Positions 9,083-19,663 of a stretch of 64,000 nucleotides of DNA are shown piece by piece. Location: assembly GCA_963820955.1 (NCBI GenBank), contig CAWGCA010000048.1:75091-139090 (forward strand), written 5' to 3'. Numbering within the stretch: position 1 is the stretch's first letter; every line of letters begins with the position of its first letter. The notes under the pieces were generated by a model. The model worked only from the letters and a program-made list of their open reading frames with translations. It made no database searches and was not told the DNA's origin. The translations under genes were made by a program, and so were the position numbers. This stretch comes from CAWGCA01 sp963820955. GTDB lineage: Bacteria; Pseudomonadota; Gammaproteobacteria; Chromatiales; Chromatiaceae.

Positions 9083-9318
9083 CCCAAATTACCGGCGGCC
9101 CGCTCCAGCTCTCTCTGACGCGCCATACCGACCGCCCTGGCGGCGACAAAGGCGGTAAACTCCTCCAGGTTTTCGTAACCCTTGTCCAATGCATAGTTGG
9201 CCACTGCCATAATCAGCTCCCGGGTCTCGGCGATCTCCTGGTGGCTGCGTCCACAGCCTCGGCAATGGGTACCATCGTGGGTGCAGAAGTCTCCGCCCTG
9301 GCAGGGACTGAATTGCAT
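9079..9318 (-). CDS. Small Cys-rich protein, DUF1289-like
   Basis: This 79-residue protein has five N-terminal cysteines and a CRGCGRSHQEI segment (SPC-x6-C-x6-CRGC), which resembles the DUF1289 pattern in which a Cys cluster precedes CGRTxxEI. The remainder is helical (NYALDKGYENLEEFTAFVAARA). A near-perfect AAGGAGG ribosome site stands 7-8 bases before ATG 9318, so it is very likely translated. It lies just downstream of a ferredoxin gene. A metal-binding role is inferred from the cysteines; the exact function is unknown. Confidence 0.7.
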   Translation of the reverse strand: MQFSPCQGGDFCTHDGTHCRGCGRSHQEIAETRELIMAVANYALDKGYENLEEFTAFVAARAVGMARQRELERAAGNLG

Positions 9319-9424
9319 CTGTTGCCTCCTTCACGTCGGTCGGTCGTTATCCAGGCTGGGACAACCGGGGTCCAGTAATTTACTGGACTATCAGAAAAGT
9401 GGATTCCAGCATATCCGCCGGAAA

Positions 9425-9455
9425 CGGAAAGACCCCTTAAAAAGGGGCCTTTCCG
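9425..9455 (-). terminator. Stem-loop terminator after the ferredoxin gene
   Basis: CGGAAAG and CCCCTT pair with AAGGGG and CTTTCCG around a three-base loop, with one internal mismatch. It lies about 30 bases past the ferredoxin stop, and on the minus strand T-rich sequence follows. It also separates the ferredoxin from the small Cys-rich gene. Confidence 0.6.
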
Positions 9456-9486
9456 GAGCAGTTCCAGCGCTACCAGCGGGCCCGGG

Positions 9487-9756
<270 letters not shown>

Positions 9757-9802
9757 CTAGGGCCGGTCGCCCCTGGTAATCGAAATTTCTCTGGCTCCTG
9801 CC

Positions 9803-10934
<1,132 letters not shown>

Positions 10935-10938
10935 CGAC

Positions 10939-12273
10939 TCAGCCCTCTTTATCCTCCTGTTCCCCGTTTCCCACCACCACGGTGACCAGGCGGTCCGGAT
11001 GCACCCGGCGCCGGAAGGCATCCTTTATCTGTTCCCGGGTCACCGCCTCGATCTTGCCGACGAAGGTGTCCAGATAGTCCAACGGCAGGTCATAGAAGCC
11101 CAGCATCGCCAGATATTCCACAATTTTGCTGTTGCTGGAGATACGCAACGGAAACCCACCGGTGATGTTCTGCTTGGCAGCGGTCAACTCCTGCTCGGTA
11201 GGACCCTGATCGATAAAACGCTGCAGCGTCTCCCGCATCACATCCAGGGCCTGCTGCACCTTGGCGTTCTGAGTCTGGGCGCCGAGGATAAAAGGCCCAT
11301 CACGCCGCATCGGTGAAAAATAGCTGTACACGCTGTACGAAAGCCCCCGTTTCTCCCGTACCTCTTCGCTCAACAGGGAGACCAGGCCACTGCCGCCGAA
11401 GATGTGGTTACCGACGTAGAGAATGAAATAATCCGGGTCGCCTCGATGCATCCCGGGCTGCCCCATCAGAATATGGCTCTGACTGGATGGGAATACCTTG
11501 TTGCTGGCCTCTGCCTCGCTCAAACCCTCCACTCCGGGTAATTCCGGGGCAGGCTCACCCGCCGGCATCCGCGCTGTGATTCGCTCCGCCAACCGCTCGG
11601 CCTGGGTTCGATCCAGGGCGCCCACCACCGCGACTATCGCGTTTCGCCCGACATAATACTGCTGGTGAAAAGCGACCACATGGTCCCGAGTCATAGCAGC
11701 CAGCGATGCCTGAGTCCCACCGCTGTCGCTGGCATAGGGGTGATTCCCGTACAGGGCCTCGAAAAAGGCCTTTTTCGCCACCGTTGCGGGGCTCTGTTCG
11801 TCTCTTCGCAGTGCCACCTGCATGGCCTGACGATTTCGTTCCAGGTCATCTGCTCGAAACCTGGGTGACTCCAGCACCGCGGTCAGGGTCTCGACCGCGG
11901 TAGCGAAGTTTTTGTCCGCCGAAAGGGTGCGGACCGAAACCCAGGCCATATCGCGCAGGGAGCCGGCCCCCAGCTCCGCCCCAACAGCCTCCATCCGCTG
12001 CGCTATCTGGTTGGCGTCCCACTCCCCGGCACCATCGGTCAGCAGGCTGTTGGTCAGTGTGGCCAGTCCGGGTCGGCTGCCGTCCCGGGCGCTCCCGGCA
12101 TCGAACACCACCCGGATATCAACCATCGGCAGATCCGGGGCCTGCACGAACAGCACCCGGGCGCCGTTGGTTGTATTCCAGCTCTGAATCTGAGGGCCCG
12201 CCCAGAGGCATTGAGCCGGTAACACCAGTGCAAGCAGAGCGAATATCCAATATCTGTTCCGTTCAGTGACCAT
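10939..12273 (-). CDS. M16 family peptidase, non-catalytic partner subunit
   Basis: This exported 444-residue protein of the M16 (pitrilysin/insulinase) family has an N-terminal hydrophobic signal segment ending near LWAGP. The zinc-binding HxxEH motif is absent, while the substrate-binding R-Y region of inactive partners is kept (KRGLSYSVYSYF). It overlaps the upstream catalytic M16 gene by 11 bases. Such pairs form heterodimers like the mitochondrial processing peptidase, with one catalytic and one substrate-binding chain. The substrate in bacteria is unknown. Confidence 0.92.
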   Translation of the reverse strand: MVTERNRYWIFALLALVLPAQCLWAGPQIQSWNTTNGARVLFVQAPDLPMVDIRVVFDAGSARDGSRPGLATLTNSLLTDGAGEWDANQIAQRMEAVGAELGAGSLRDMAWVSVRTLSADKNFATAVETLTAVLESPRFRADDLERNRQAMQVALRRDEQSPATVAKKAFFEALYGNHPYASDSGGTQASLAAMTRDHVVAFHQQYYVGRNAIVAVVGALDRTQAERLAERITARMPAGEPAPELPGVEGLSEAEASNKVFPSSQSHILMGQPGMHRGDPDYFILYVGNHIFGGSGLVSLLSEEVREKRGLSYSVYSYFSPMRRDGPFILGAQTQNAKVQQALDVMRETLQRFIDQGPTEQELTAAKQNITGGFPLRISSNSKIVEYLAMLGFYDLPLDYLDTFVGKIEAVTREQIKDAFRRRVHPDRLVTVVVGNGEQEDKEG

Positions 12274-13627
12274 GACGATCTCCCGTTTGCGGGGCCTTGG
12301 GCTTGCCCGGCTCCAGCGGCAGGGGATCTAGCACGGCCACCGTCAAATCCTCATCGGTCAGGTATTCTCTCGCCACGCTGCGTACCTGTTCCGGGGTAAC
12401 CTGCTGAATTCGGGTCACATACTCATCAAGCAGCCGCCAGTCGAGTCCGACGGTCTCCAACGTCCCTATCTGCATCGCCTGGTAGAATACCGAGTCGAGC
12501 TCGTAGACCTTGGCCGCCACCACCTGGGCCCGGACCCGCTCCATTTCATCTTCCGACACCAGTTCCTCCTTGAGCCGTTCAATCTCTCCCCGCAGTGCCT
12601 GTTCCAGTTCACCGATGTCATGTCCCTTGGCCGGTGTTCCGTCCACCAACAGCATAGCTGGCAAGCGGGTAAAGGCGTCGTACTGGGCCCCGGCCGAAAC
12701 GGCGATCTCCCGGCCCCGTATCAGATTACGGCTGAAACGCGCGCTGTCGCCACCGTCCAGGATCGAAGCCAGCATATCCAGGGCATAGGGCTCCCAGTCA
12801 TGCTCGGCGCTTCCTATCGCCGGTGTCTTGAAACCGAACACCAGATAGGGTTCACGGGCCGGCGCCCGGACGCGCACCCGGGTAATACCGCGCTGAGGAG
12901 GGTCTTTCAGCGGCTTCAGCTGCTGGATCTCCTCCGGCTGCAATGGCCCAAAGTGCTTCTTTGCCAACGCCAGAACCTCATCGGGATCCACATCGCCCAC
13001 CACCACCAGGGTGGCGTTGTTGGGCGCATACCAGCGCCGATACCAGTCGAGGAGATCCTCAACCTGCAGATTTTCAAGATCGTTCATCCAGCCGATTACC
13101 GGGTGGGCGTAGGGCAGACTGCGATAGGCCACTGCGCTCAACTGCTCGTAGGTGAGGGAGTTGGGCTTGTCCTCAGTACGCAGCCTCCGCTCCTCTTTCA
13201 CCACCTCGACCTCCTTGGCAAACTCCTCTGCCGGCAGGCTCAGGTTGCGCATCCGGTCCGCCTCCAGTTCAAACGCCACCTCGATGCGGTCTTTTGAGAG
13301 GGTCTGAAAATAAGCGGTGTAGTCCCGCCCGGTGAAGGCGTTTTCCTTGCCTCCGTTGGCTGCAATGATGCGGGAAAATTCGCCTGCCGGGTGACTCTCG
13401 GTACCCTTGAACATCATGTGCTCAAGGACATGCGATATACCGGTCAGGCCTGCTGGCTCATAAGAAGAGCCCACCTTGTACCAGACCTGAGAGACCGCTA
13501 TGGGCGCCCGCCGGTCCTGTTTTACGATCACCTGCATCCCGTTGCCCAGCCGATACTCATGCACCTTCTCACCGGCCAGGGCCGGCAGCACGAATGCGAG
13601 CAGCGCGAGCGCAAAAATAGTTCTCAT
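12263..13627 (-). CDS. M16 family zinc peptidase, catalytic subunit
   Basis: This is the periplasmic metalloprotease of the pair. A signal peptide (MRTIFALALLAFVLPALAG) is followed by HVLEHMMFKGT, the inverted HxxEH zinc motif, and the third ligand glutamate lies about 75 residues on (EVVKEERRLR). ATG 13627 has a GAGGAAG ribosome site; the open frame to 13750 adds residues unrelated to the family. The length of about 454 residues is typical for two-domain M16B enzymes. It is divergent from ftsY, an arrangement common in gammaproteobacteria. Confidence 0.94.
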   Translation of the reverse strand: MRTIFALALLAFVLPALAGEKVHEYRLGNGMQVIVKQDRRAPIAVSQVWYKVGSSYEPAGLTGISHVLEHMMFKGTESHPAGEFSRIIAANGGKENAFTGRDYTAYFQTLSKDRIEVAFELEADRMRNLSLPAEEFAKEVEVVKEERRLRTEDKPNSLTYEQLSAVAYRSLPYAHPVIGWMNDLENLQVEDLLDWYRRWYAPNNATLVVVGDVDPDEVLALAKKHFGPLQPEEIQQLKPLKDPPQRGITRVRVRAPAREPYLVFGFKTPAIGSAEHDWEPYALDMLASILDGGDSARFSRNLIRGREIAVSAGAQYDAFTRLPAMLLVDGTPAKGHDIGELEQALRGEIERLKEELVSEDEMERVRAQVVAAKVYELDSVFYQAMQIGTLETVGLDWRLLDEYVTRIQQVTPEQVRSVAREYLTDEDLTVAVLDPLPLEPGKPKAPQTGDRHGH

Positions 13628-13779
13628 TTTTTTACTTCCTCGTCCCTTCGAAATGTTAGGATTTCGCCTCGACAGCGGCCGCAGATTCTTCCAGAGCCGG
13701 GCCGCAATGTCCAAAGCAGATGTGGTTTTACTGACAAGATAGGCCGTCATGGGTTCCCTGGCGCCGTGGATGACACAAT

Positions 13780-14778
13780 ATGTTTGGATTTGGAAGGCGA
13801 TATAAAAAGCCGGGTCTTGAGGTTCCGACGGCCGAAACCACGGCCCCCGGAGAGCAAAGAGAGGGGCTACTGTTCCGTCTCAAGGGCCGTCTCTCCAAAA
13901 CCCGCGGCAGATTCAGCGACGGTCTGGCCAATCTGGTCCTCGGCCGCAAGAGCATCGATGACGATCTGCTGGAAGAACTGGAGACCCTGCTGCTGATGGC
14001 CGATGTCGGCGTGGACGCAACCAGCCGCATCATTTACGACCTCACCGGCCGGGTAAAACGCAGAGAGCTGTCCGACCCGGAGACCCTTACCCGATCCCTG
14101 AAGGACCTGCTTTTGGAGACATTCGACGGCTGCGACCAACCGGTGGCCCAGCCGGCGGAAGGACGTCCTCAGGTGATTCTAATGGTTGGTATCAACGGTG
14201 CGGGAAAAACCACCACCATCGGCAAACTGGCCAAACGGTTGCAGGAAGAAGGGCAAAGCGTAATGCTGGCCGCGGGGGACACCTTCCGTGCCGCGGCAGT
14301 GGAACAGCTGCAGACCTGGGGCCAGCGCAACAACATTCCGGTCATCGCCCAGCACAGTGGAGCAGATGCGGCATCGGTCATCTTTGATGCCCTGCAGGCT
14401 GCCACTGCACGTGGCACTGATGTCCTGATCGCCGATACCGCTGGCCGCCTCCACACCAAGACCAATCTGATGGAGGAACTGGCCAAGATCACCCGGGTGA
14501 TGAAAAAGATCGATCCGGAGGCGCCCCATGAAGTGATGCTGGTGGTCGATGCAACCACTGGCCAGAATGCCCTGAACCAGGCACAGCAGTTCAATCAGAC
14601 AGTAGGTCTCAGCGGGATTACACTGACCAAGCTGGACGGCACTGCAAAGGGGGGGATCGTCTTTGCCATCGCCGACAGACTCAAGATACCCATCCGCTTT
14701 ATCGGGGTTGGCGAAGCAATCGAGGACCTTCGTCACTTCGATGCAGCGGAGTTCGTGGACGCCCTTTTCGACCAATAG
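13780..14778 (+). CDS. ftsY: Signal recognition particle receptor FtsY
   Basis: FtsY is the SRP receptor GTPase that docks ribosomes to the translocon at the inner membrane. The helical N domain is followed by the GTPase G domain with GINGAGKTTTIGKLA (P-loop), DTFRAAAVEQL, DTAGR and TKLDGTAKGG, all family motifs. At 332 residues it has only a short charged N-terminal A region, as in many non-enteric bacteria. It is followed after 23 bases by ftsE, giving the conserved ftsY-ftsE-ftsX-rpoH order. Confidence 0.97.
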   Translation: MFGFGRRYKKPGLEVPTAETTAPGEQREGLLFRLKGRLSKTRGRFSDGLANLVLGRKSIDDDLLEELETLLLMADVGVDATSRIIYDLTGRVKRRELSDPETLTRSLKDLLLETFDGCDQPVAQPAEGRPQVILMVGINGAGKTTTIGKLAKRLQEEGQSVMLAAGDTFRAAAVEQLQTWGQRNNIPVIAQHSGADAASVIFDALQAATARGTDVLIADTAGRLHTKTNLMEELAKITRVMKKIDPEAPHEVMLVVDATTGQNALNQAQQFNQTVGLSGITLTKLDGTAKGGIVFAIADRLKIPIRFIGVGEAIEDLRHFDAAEFVDALFDQ

Positions 14779-14801
14779 CCCCAGGTGCGAAACCCTCAAC
14801 C

Positions 14802-15473
14802 ATGATCTCTTTCGACAATGTGACCAAGCGCTATCCTGGCGGATACGAGGGGCTGAGCAATGTCAGCTTCCACCTTGAAGCCGGCGAAATGGCATTTCTG
14901 ACCGGACACTCGGGTGCAGGGAAAAGCACCCTGCTCAAACTGATCGGGCTGCTGGAACGGAGTACCCGGGGGCAGGTGCGCGTCGCCGGTCGCAACCTGA
15001 CGCGGCTTAAGAGCCGATTGATCCCCTACCACCGCCGCGAAGTGGGAATGATCTTTCAGGATCACCGACTGCTCTACGACCGCACGGTTTTCGACAACGT
15101 GGCCATGCCACTGATCGTGGCGGGACTGAGGCATAACGAGGTCGGTCGGCGGGTGCGCGCCGCCCTGGACAAGGTCAGCCTGCTGGACAAAGAGAAGGTC
15201 TACCCGATAACCCTTTCCGGCGGCGAGCAGCAGCGCGTTGGCATCGCCCGTGCGGTGGTGAGTAAACCCCCTGTGGTACTGGCTGACGAACCCACCGGCA
15301 ACCTGGATCCAACCCTCTCCCAGGAGATCATGAGGCTTTTCGAACAGTTTAATCAAGTAGGCGTCACCCTGCTTATCGCTACCCATGACCTGGAACTGAT
15401 CGGCCGCATGAAAAAACGTATTCTCATCCTGCGCGACGGCCGACTGGAGCGGGATGGATCGATACAGGTCTAA
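14802..15473 (+). CDS. ftsE: Cell division ATP-binding protein FtsE
   Basis: FtsE is the ATPase of the FtsEX complex, which activates periplasmic septal murein hydrolases through EnvC-type proteins. Walker A is GHSGAGKST, the signature [14 protein letters not shown], and Walker [12 protein letters not shown]. The 223 residues equal E. coli FtsE. It is followed immediately by, and may overlap, ftsX. Confidence 0.97.
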   Translation: MISFDNVTKRYPGGYEGLSNVSFHLEAGEMAFLTGHSGAGKSTLLKLIGLLERSTRGQVRVAGRNLTRLKSRLIPYHRREVGMIFQDHRLLYDRTVFDNVAMPLIVAGLRHNEVGRRVRAALDKVSLLDKEKVYPITLSGGEQQRVGIARAVVSKPPVVLADEPTGNLDPTLSQEIMRLFEQFNQVGVTLLIATHDLELIGRMKKRILILRDGRLERDGSIQV

Positions 15474-16446
15474 GGTGATGGCTAGACATACGAACAAAAA
15501 GCGCTCGGCGAGCTTTAACGGACGCCGTCATTTACGGCTGGACAGCTGGATTCTCCGCCATCTGCAGGTGGCGCTGGCGAGCCTGGGGAGACTGGCGCGC
15601 AGCCCCTTCTCCACCCTGATGACCTCCGCGGTTATCGGCATCGCCCTGGCCCTTCCGGCCGGCCTTCATCTGCTGCTTGGGAATATCCAGCAGCTGAGCG
15701 GCAACTGGGATGGAGCTGCCACCATCTCCCTGTTCCTCAGACAGGAGACGACACAACAGCGGGTTGACCGACTGGTGAAGGAGGTGCGGGCAAAGCAGGA
15801 TGTTACCAGTGCCCGACTGATTACCCGGGAGCAGGCACTGGAGGAATTTCGGCGCCTCAGCGGCTTTTCGGGCGCCCTTGACAGTCTCGGAGAAAACCCC
15901 CTGCCAGCGGTAATCGTGGTGGAACCGTTGACCGAAACACCGGAAGCCGCGGAAGCCATGCTGAACGCGTTGCGACAGTTAACCGAGGTCGAGTTCGCCC
16001 AGCTGGATTTACAATGGGTACGTCGCTTTCACGCCATTGCCGATATTGCACGACGTGGAGTGCTGGTACTTGCCTCCCTGCTCGGCCTGGCGGTTTTGCT
16101 GATCGTGGTCAACACCATCCGCCTGGAGATTCAAAACCGCCACGCAGAGATCGAGATTACCAAGCTGATCGGGGCCACCAACGCCTTCATTCGGCGTCCG
16201 TTTCTCTATTGCGGTATCTTGTACGGTCTGTTTGGCGGCTTGATCGCCTGGCTGCTGGTCACTCTTTCTCTATCGCTGCTGGACAGTCCTGTCGCCAGAC
16301 TGGCGGGGCTCTATGGCAGTGGTTTCCATCTCCAGGGCATGGATATCGCTGTCCTGCTCCTGCTGGTCAGCGGCAGCACCCTGCTGGGCCTGGGTGGTTC
16401 CTGGATCGCGGTGGGAAGGCATCTGAACGAAATTGAGCCGAGCTGA
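15454..16446 (+). CDS. ftsX: Cell division permease FtsX
   Basis: FtsX is the membrane half of FtsEX. It has a first transmembrane helix near residues 50-70, a periplasmic loop (about residues 75-200) and three C-terminal helices around the FtsX/MacB-type cytoplasmic segment RLEIQNRHAEIEITKLIGATNAFIR; the conserved part of that segment is HAEIEITKLIGAT. Two starts are possible: ATG 15454, with GGAG just upstream and 20 bases of overlap with ftsE, or ATG 15478, four bases after the ftsE stop. The N-terminal tail is variable in the family, so I cannot decide firmly. Confidence 0.94.
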   Translation: MDRYRSKVMARHTNKKRSASFNGRRHLRLDSWILRHLQVALASLGRLARSPFSTLMTSAVIGIALALPAGLHLLLGNIQQLSGNWDGAATISLFLRQETTQQRVDRLVKEVRAKQDVTSARLITREQALEEFRRLSGFSGALDSLGENPLPAVIVVEPLTETPEAAEAMLNALRQLTEVEFAQLDLQWVRRFHAIADIARRGVLVLASLLGLAVLLIVVNTIRLEIQNRHAEIEITKLIGATNAFIRRPFLYCGILYGLFGGLIAWLLVTLSLSLLDSPVARLAGLYGSGFHLQGMDIAVLLLLVSGSTLLGLGGSWIAVGRHLNEIEPS

Positions 16447-16491
16447 GGAATCAGCAGCGCACACCCCCCGAGAAAGGAACTTTCCTCATTT

Positions 16492-16518
16492 TTAGCACTC
16501 CCTCTTGAAGAGTGCTAA
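16492..16518 (+). promoter_or_regulatory. CIRCE operator (HrcA site) upstream of rpoH, copy 1
   Basis: TTAGCACTC and GAGTGCTAA are separated by exactly nine bases: a perfect match to the CIRCE inverted repeat bound by the heat-shock repressor HrcA. It lies 67 bases before the rpoH start and about 45 bases after the ftsX stop, so it most likely covers an rpoH promoter. hrcA itself is not in the window. Confidence 0.88.
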
Positions 16519-16523
16519 AATTT

Positions 16524-16550
16524 CTGGCACTCCCGTTTTGAGAGTGATAA
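16524..16550 (+). promoter_or_regulatory. Degenerate second CIRCE-like operator upstream of rpoH
   Basis: CTGGCACTC-N9-GAGTGATAA matches the CIRCE consensus at 15 of 18 arm positions and keeps the nine-base spacer. Its centre is 32 bases from that of the perfect copy, about three helical turns, so both would lie on the same face of DNA. A possible -35 (TTGAGA, 16538) and -10 (TATAGT, 16559) overlap it with a short 15-base spacer. Confidence 0.65.
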
Positions 16551-16584
16551 CATAATACTATAGTTAATTAGTAGGATATTTCAA

Positions 16585-17436
16585 ATGGGCAAACAGCTTG
16601 CTATTGCGACCACCCTTCCCACCGGGGATATTGATTCCTATATAAGCGCTGCTTACCAGTTGCCTATGCTAAGCGCGGATGAAGAGTATAACTTGGCGGT
16701 GAGTCTACGCGACGACCAGGATCTGGATGCGGCCCGGGTGCTGGTGATGTCGCATCTGCGCTTTGTGATTAAAGTGGCTCGCGGGTATTCGGGATACGGT
16801 CTGGCCCTGCCCGACTTGATTCAAGAGGGCACCGTTGGCCTGATGAAAGCGGTTCGTCGCTTCGACCCGGAACTCGGCGTCCGACTGGTCTCTTTTGCTG
16901 TCCATTGGATAAAGGCGGAGATTCATGAATTCGTGCTCCGCAACTGGCGAATCGTCAAGGTAGCCACGACCAAAGCGCAACGCAAACTCTTCTTCAACCT
17001 GCGCAGTTCCAAGAAGCGGCTCGGCTGGTTCTCTCAGCAAGAGGTGGAGGATGTGGCACAGGAGCTAGGTGTCAAACCTCAAACGGTGCGGGAAATGGAG
17101 GCCCGACTGAATAACCACGACATGGCATTTGACGGCACCGCCGTTGCAGATGACGATCATACGCCGGCTGCGCCGGCCGCATACCTCCCGGACCTGCGGA
17201 TGGAACCGGCTGCCCAGTTGGAGCGACTGGACACCGAGGATAACGACAGGCAGAAGCTGTACACCGCCCTGGCAGGACTGGATGAACGCAGCCGATCGAT
17301 CCTGGAGGCCCGCTGGCTGGCGGAGAAAAAACTCACTCTTCATCAACTGGCCGAGCGTTTTGGGGTATCGGCGGAGCGCATTCGCCAGATTGAAAAGGCG
17401 GCAATGAAAAAAATCAGAGGCGAACTGGCGGCCTGA
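16585..17436 (+). CDS. rpoH: RNA polymerase heat-shock sigma factor (sigma-32)
   Basis: RpoH directs transcription of chaperone and protease genes. It has regions 2.1-2.4 ([46 protein letters not shown]), the diagnostic RpoH box QRKLFFNLR between regions 2 and 3, and region 4 ending in [17 protein letters not shown]. The 283 residues equal E. coli RpoH. Promoter DNA upstream contains two CIRCE-like operators, which would place the sigma factor under HrcA repression in addition to any post-transcriptional control. It is the last gene of the ftsYEX-rpoH cluster. Confidence 0.97.
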   Translation: MGKQLAIATTLPTGDIDSYISAAYQLPMLSADEEYNLAVSLRDDQDLDAARVLVMSHLRFVIKVARGYSGYGLALPDLIQEGTVGLMKAVRRFDPELGVRLVSFAVHWIKAEIHEFVLRNWRIVKVATTKAQRKLFFNLRSSKKRLGWFSQQEVEDVAQELGVKPQTVREMEARLNNHDMAFDGTAVADDDHTPAAPAAYLPDLRMEPAAQLERLDTEDNDRQKLYTALAGLDERSRSILEARWLAEKKLTLHQLAERFGVSAERIRQIEKAAMKKIRGELAA

Positions 17437-17656
17437 CCCGACTGTCTCGCCAAGGGTAGGTTCTTGAGTTCGAAACCGGCATGTCCTCATCGCTTTTTTA
17501 TGCAACAGAAAAGCGAGTGAAGGGCCGCATTCAAATCTCCTATTTTCCGCCAGTCAATTCTTTTGCTAGACTCGCCGGAGTCATAACCGAGATGACCGGG
17601 AAATAACAATACTAATATCCCAAAAAAGTTAAATAAATATCAGGAGATTATTAACG

Positions 17657-18163
17657 ATGAAAAAACTAGCTTTGGCGCTGTCCCTGGCCGCCTTTTCCGC
17701 CGCCGGACAGAGCGCGGTCTTCATGTCAGCGGAGTGGGCCCAGCAGGCCTGCGAAGCCTGGAATGCTGAAGAACAGCTGACCACCGGGCTGGCGGGGGAC
17801 TGGATCGACAACAATGCGGACCGGGGCTACAAGGTGATTCAGATCTACCGCACCGAATGCCCTGACAGCCCGCGGGTGGAACTGACCATAAGCGCCGAGG
17901 GCGGCATGGCAAAATGCACCTACGGAGGCGCGGTTGCCCATGCCGAATTAAACAGTGACGTCGACTATCTGATGTATGCCACGGACGAAGACTGGGTCTG
18001 CATGGGCGAGGGCAAATGGGGCTGCGGCCCAATGGGTGCCATGGCGACGGGTAAATTGAAATTCGAAGGACCTAAGATGGAGGCCATGAGTGTGATGGGG
18101 CCATTCGAAGGCTTCCTGCTGCTGACGGGCAAGGTGGAAACGAACAGAAATTCCTGCCCCTAG
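17657..18163 (+). CDS. Exported SCP2 sterol-binding-like protein
   Basis: This is a 168-residue protein with a clear signal peptide (MKKLALALSLAAFSAAGQSA). The mature part has six cysteines and a C-terminal half (DYLMYATDEDWVCMGEG ... GAMATGKLKFEGPKMEAM) that resembles SCP2 lipid-carrier domains, where a GKLKxxG strand-helix motif lines a hydrophobic cavity. Family SCP2 proteins are mostly cytoplasmic, so a periplasmic version is unusual; related genes occur in sulfur-oxidising gammaproteobacteria as far as I recall. CAGGAGA precedes ATG 17657. It is single, with its own terminator. A lipid or hydrophobic ligand role is inference. Confidence 0.65.
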   Translation: MKKLALALSLAAFSAAGQSAVFMSAEWAQQACEAWNAEEQLTTGLAGDWIDNNADRGYKVIQIYRTECPDSPRVELTISAEGGMAKCTYGGAVAHAELNSDVDYLMYATDEDWVCMGEGKWGCGPMGAMATGKLKFEGPKMEAMSVMGPFEGFLLLTGKVETNRNSCP

Positions 18164-18215
18164 CGCATTCGACATCTGCGGGCCGGCTTGAATAGCCGAC
18201 CCGTGATAGCCGACT

Positions 18216-18244
18216 AAAGGCCCCGTTAAAAGGGGCCTTTTTTT
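18216..18244 (+). terminator. Intrinsic terminator after the SCP2-like gene
   Basis: AAAGGCCCC pairs perfectly with GGGGCCTTT around a seven-base loop and runs into a seven-T tract, about 50 bases after the stop at 18163. It separates the SCP2-like gene from the liv operon. Confidence 0.9.
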
Positions 18245-18449
18245 GCGTGCTCTAATGTGACATTTCTAGTCCGTTAAATTTTTGAAATCGAGATAAGCGC
18301 TTTGCTCCGAGGTCGATTCCCTTTAAAATTACGGTTTTATGCGCATCGGTATCATCTGATCCTAATAAACACCAGCCAGTCAATGCTGGCGTGACCACTG
18401 TCTCACCATTCGGCTAGAAAAACCTAGACTCCAGAGGAGGGTCCACTCA

Positions 18450-19598
18450 ATGAAAATCGCTAATCCCCTGTCCACACTGGCCGCCGTCGCCGTTCTCGGC
18501 CTGGCCGCTGCCGGACAGACCCTGGCCGCCGACCCAATCAAGATCGGCAGTTTCCTGGCGGTCACCGGGGGCGCCTCCTTCCTGGGCGACCCGGAGCTCA
18601 AGACCCTGCAGATGTATGTCGATGAAATCAACGCCGGCGGCGGCATCGACGGCCGGCAGATCGAACTGGTGCACTATGATACCGGCGGAAATGCCAAAGA
18701 GGCGGTGGGTTTCGCCAAACGCCTGATCAAGAAGGACCAGGTAGACCTGATCGTCGGTGGCTCCACCTCTGGCTCTACCCTGGCGGCCATGCCGGAGGTG
18801 GGGAAGAGCGGGACGCCCTTTATCTCGCTGGCCGGCTCGGTCAAGATCATCGATCCGGTACAGAAATGGGTATTCAAGATGCCCCATACCGACCGGATGG
18901 CGGCGGCAAAAATATTCGAGGACATGAAGAAACGCGGCGTCAGCAAGATCGCCCTGATCAGCGGCAGCGGCGGTTTCGGCAAGTCCGGCCGCGCCCAGAC
19001 GCTGGCCCTGGCCCCGGAGTACGGTATCGAAGTGGTATCCGACGAGTCCTACGGCGCCAAGGACACGGACATGACCGCCCAGCTGACCAAGGTCCGCGCC
19101 ACCGATGCCCAGGCGATTCTCAATTTCGGTTTCGGTAGCGGCCCTGCCATCGTTACCAAGAATGTCCGGCAGCTGGGAATAGAACTGCCCCTCTATCAGT
19201 CCCACGGGGTTGCCTCCAAGAAATATATCGAACTGGCCGGTGACGCCGCGGAGGGCGTTCGTCTGCCCGCCGCTGCATTGCTGGTGGCCGACAAGCTGCC
19301 GGACTCCGACCCCCAGAAGCCTGTCCTGCTGGCCTATAAGAATAAATTCGAGGCGGCTCACGGCCCCGTTTCCACCTTCGGCGGCCATGCCTACGACGGT
19401 CTGTTTATCGCCGTGGAGGCGATCAAACGCGCCGGTGGCACCGACAAGGCCAAGGTGCGGGACGAGATCGAGAAGACCCAGGGCTTCATCGGCACCGGCG
19501 GCATCTACAACATGAGCGCCACGGATCATCTGGGGCTGGATCTCAGCGCCTTCAAGATGCTGGAGATCAAGGGCGGCGACTGGACCATAGTGGAATAG
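18450..19598 (+). CDS. livK: Branched-chain/aromatic amino acid ABC transporter substrate-binding protein
   Basis: This is a periplasmic type I binding protein of the LivK/Leu-Ile-Val family. A signal peptide ends at QTLAA, followed by DPIKIGSFLAVTGGASFLGDP; VGGSTSGSTLAAMPE and FGGHAYDGLFIAVEAI are family ligand-lobe motifs. AGAGGAGGG precedes ATG 18450. It heads livKHMGF. The downstream paaK/ior genes suggest an aromatic or arylacetic ligand over leucine, but the binding specificity cannot be read from sequence. The 32-base gap to livH holds a strong hairpin. Confidence 0.9.
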   Translation: MKIANPLSTLAAVAVLGLAAAGQTLAADPIKIGSFLAVTGGASFLGDPELKTLQMYVDEINAGGGIDGRQIELVHYDTGGNAKEAVGFAKRLIKKDQVDLIVGGSTSGSTLAAMPEVGKSGTPFISLAGSVKIIDPVQKWVFKMPHTDRMAAAKIFEDMKKRGVSKIALISGSGGFGKSGRAQTLALAPEYGIEVVSDESYGAKDTDMTAQLTKVRATDAQAILNFGFGSGPAIVTKNVRQLGIELPLYQSHGVASKKYIELAGDAAEGVRLPAAALLVADKLPDSDPQKPVLLAYKNKFEAAHGPVSTFGGHAYDGLFIAVEAIKRAGGTDKAKVRDEIEKTQGFIGTGGIYNMSATDHLGLDLSAFKMLEIKGGDWTIVE

Positions 19599-19619
19599 CG
19601 ACCGCATACCAAGCTGCCG

Positions 19620-19653
19620 CGTAGCAGCGTCATGCGCGAACGGCGCTGCTACG
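19620..19653 (+). promoter_or_regulatory. Intercistronic hairpin between livK and livH
   Basis: CGTAGCAGCG (19620-19629) pairs perfectly with CGCTGCTACG (19644-19653) across a 14-base loop. No T tract follows, so it is more likely an mRNA-stabilising or partial-attenuation stem that keeps binding protein in excess over permease, as in other binding-protein operons. Confidence 0.6.
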
Positions 19654-19663
19654 GGTCCAGCCA

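Noticed and set aside
16468..16493. Possible terminator between ftsX and rpoH (GAGAAAGG/CTTTCCTC followed by ATTTTT)
   Set aside because: The stem has an internal mismatch, a wobble pair and a two-base loop; too weak to call.
17450..17480. tRNA-like T-arm string (GGTTCTTGAGTTCGAAACC)
   Set aside because: The arm does not pair well and no acceptor, D or anticodon stem fits around it.
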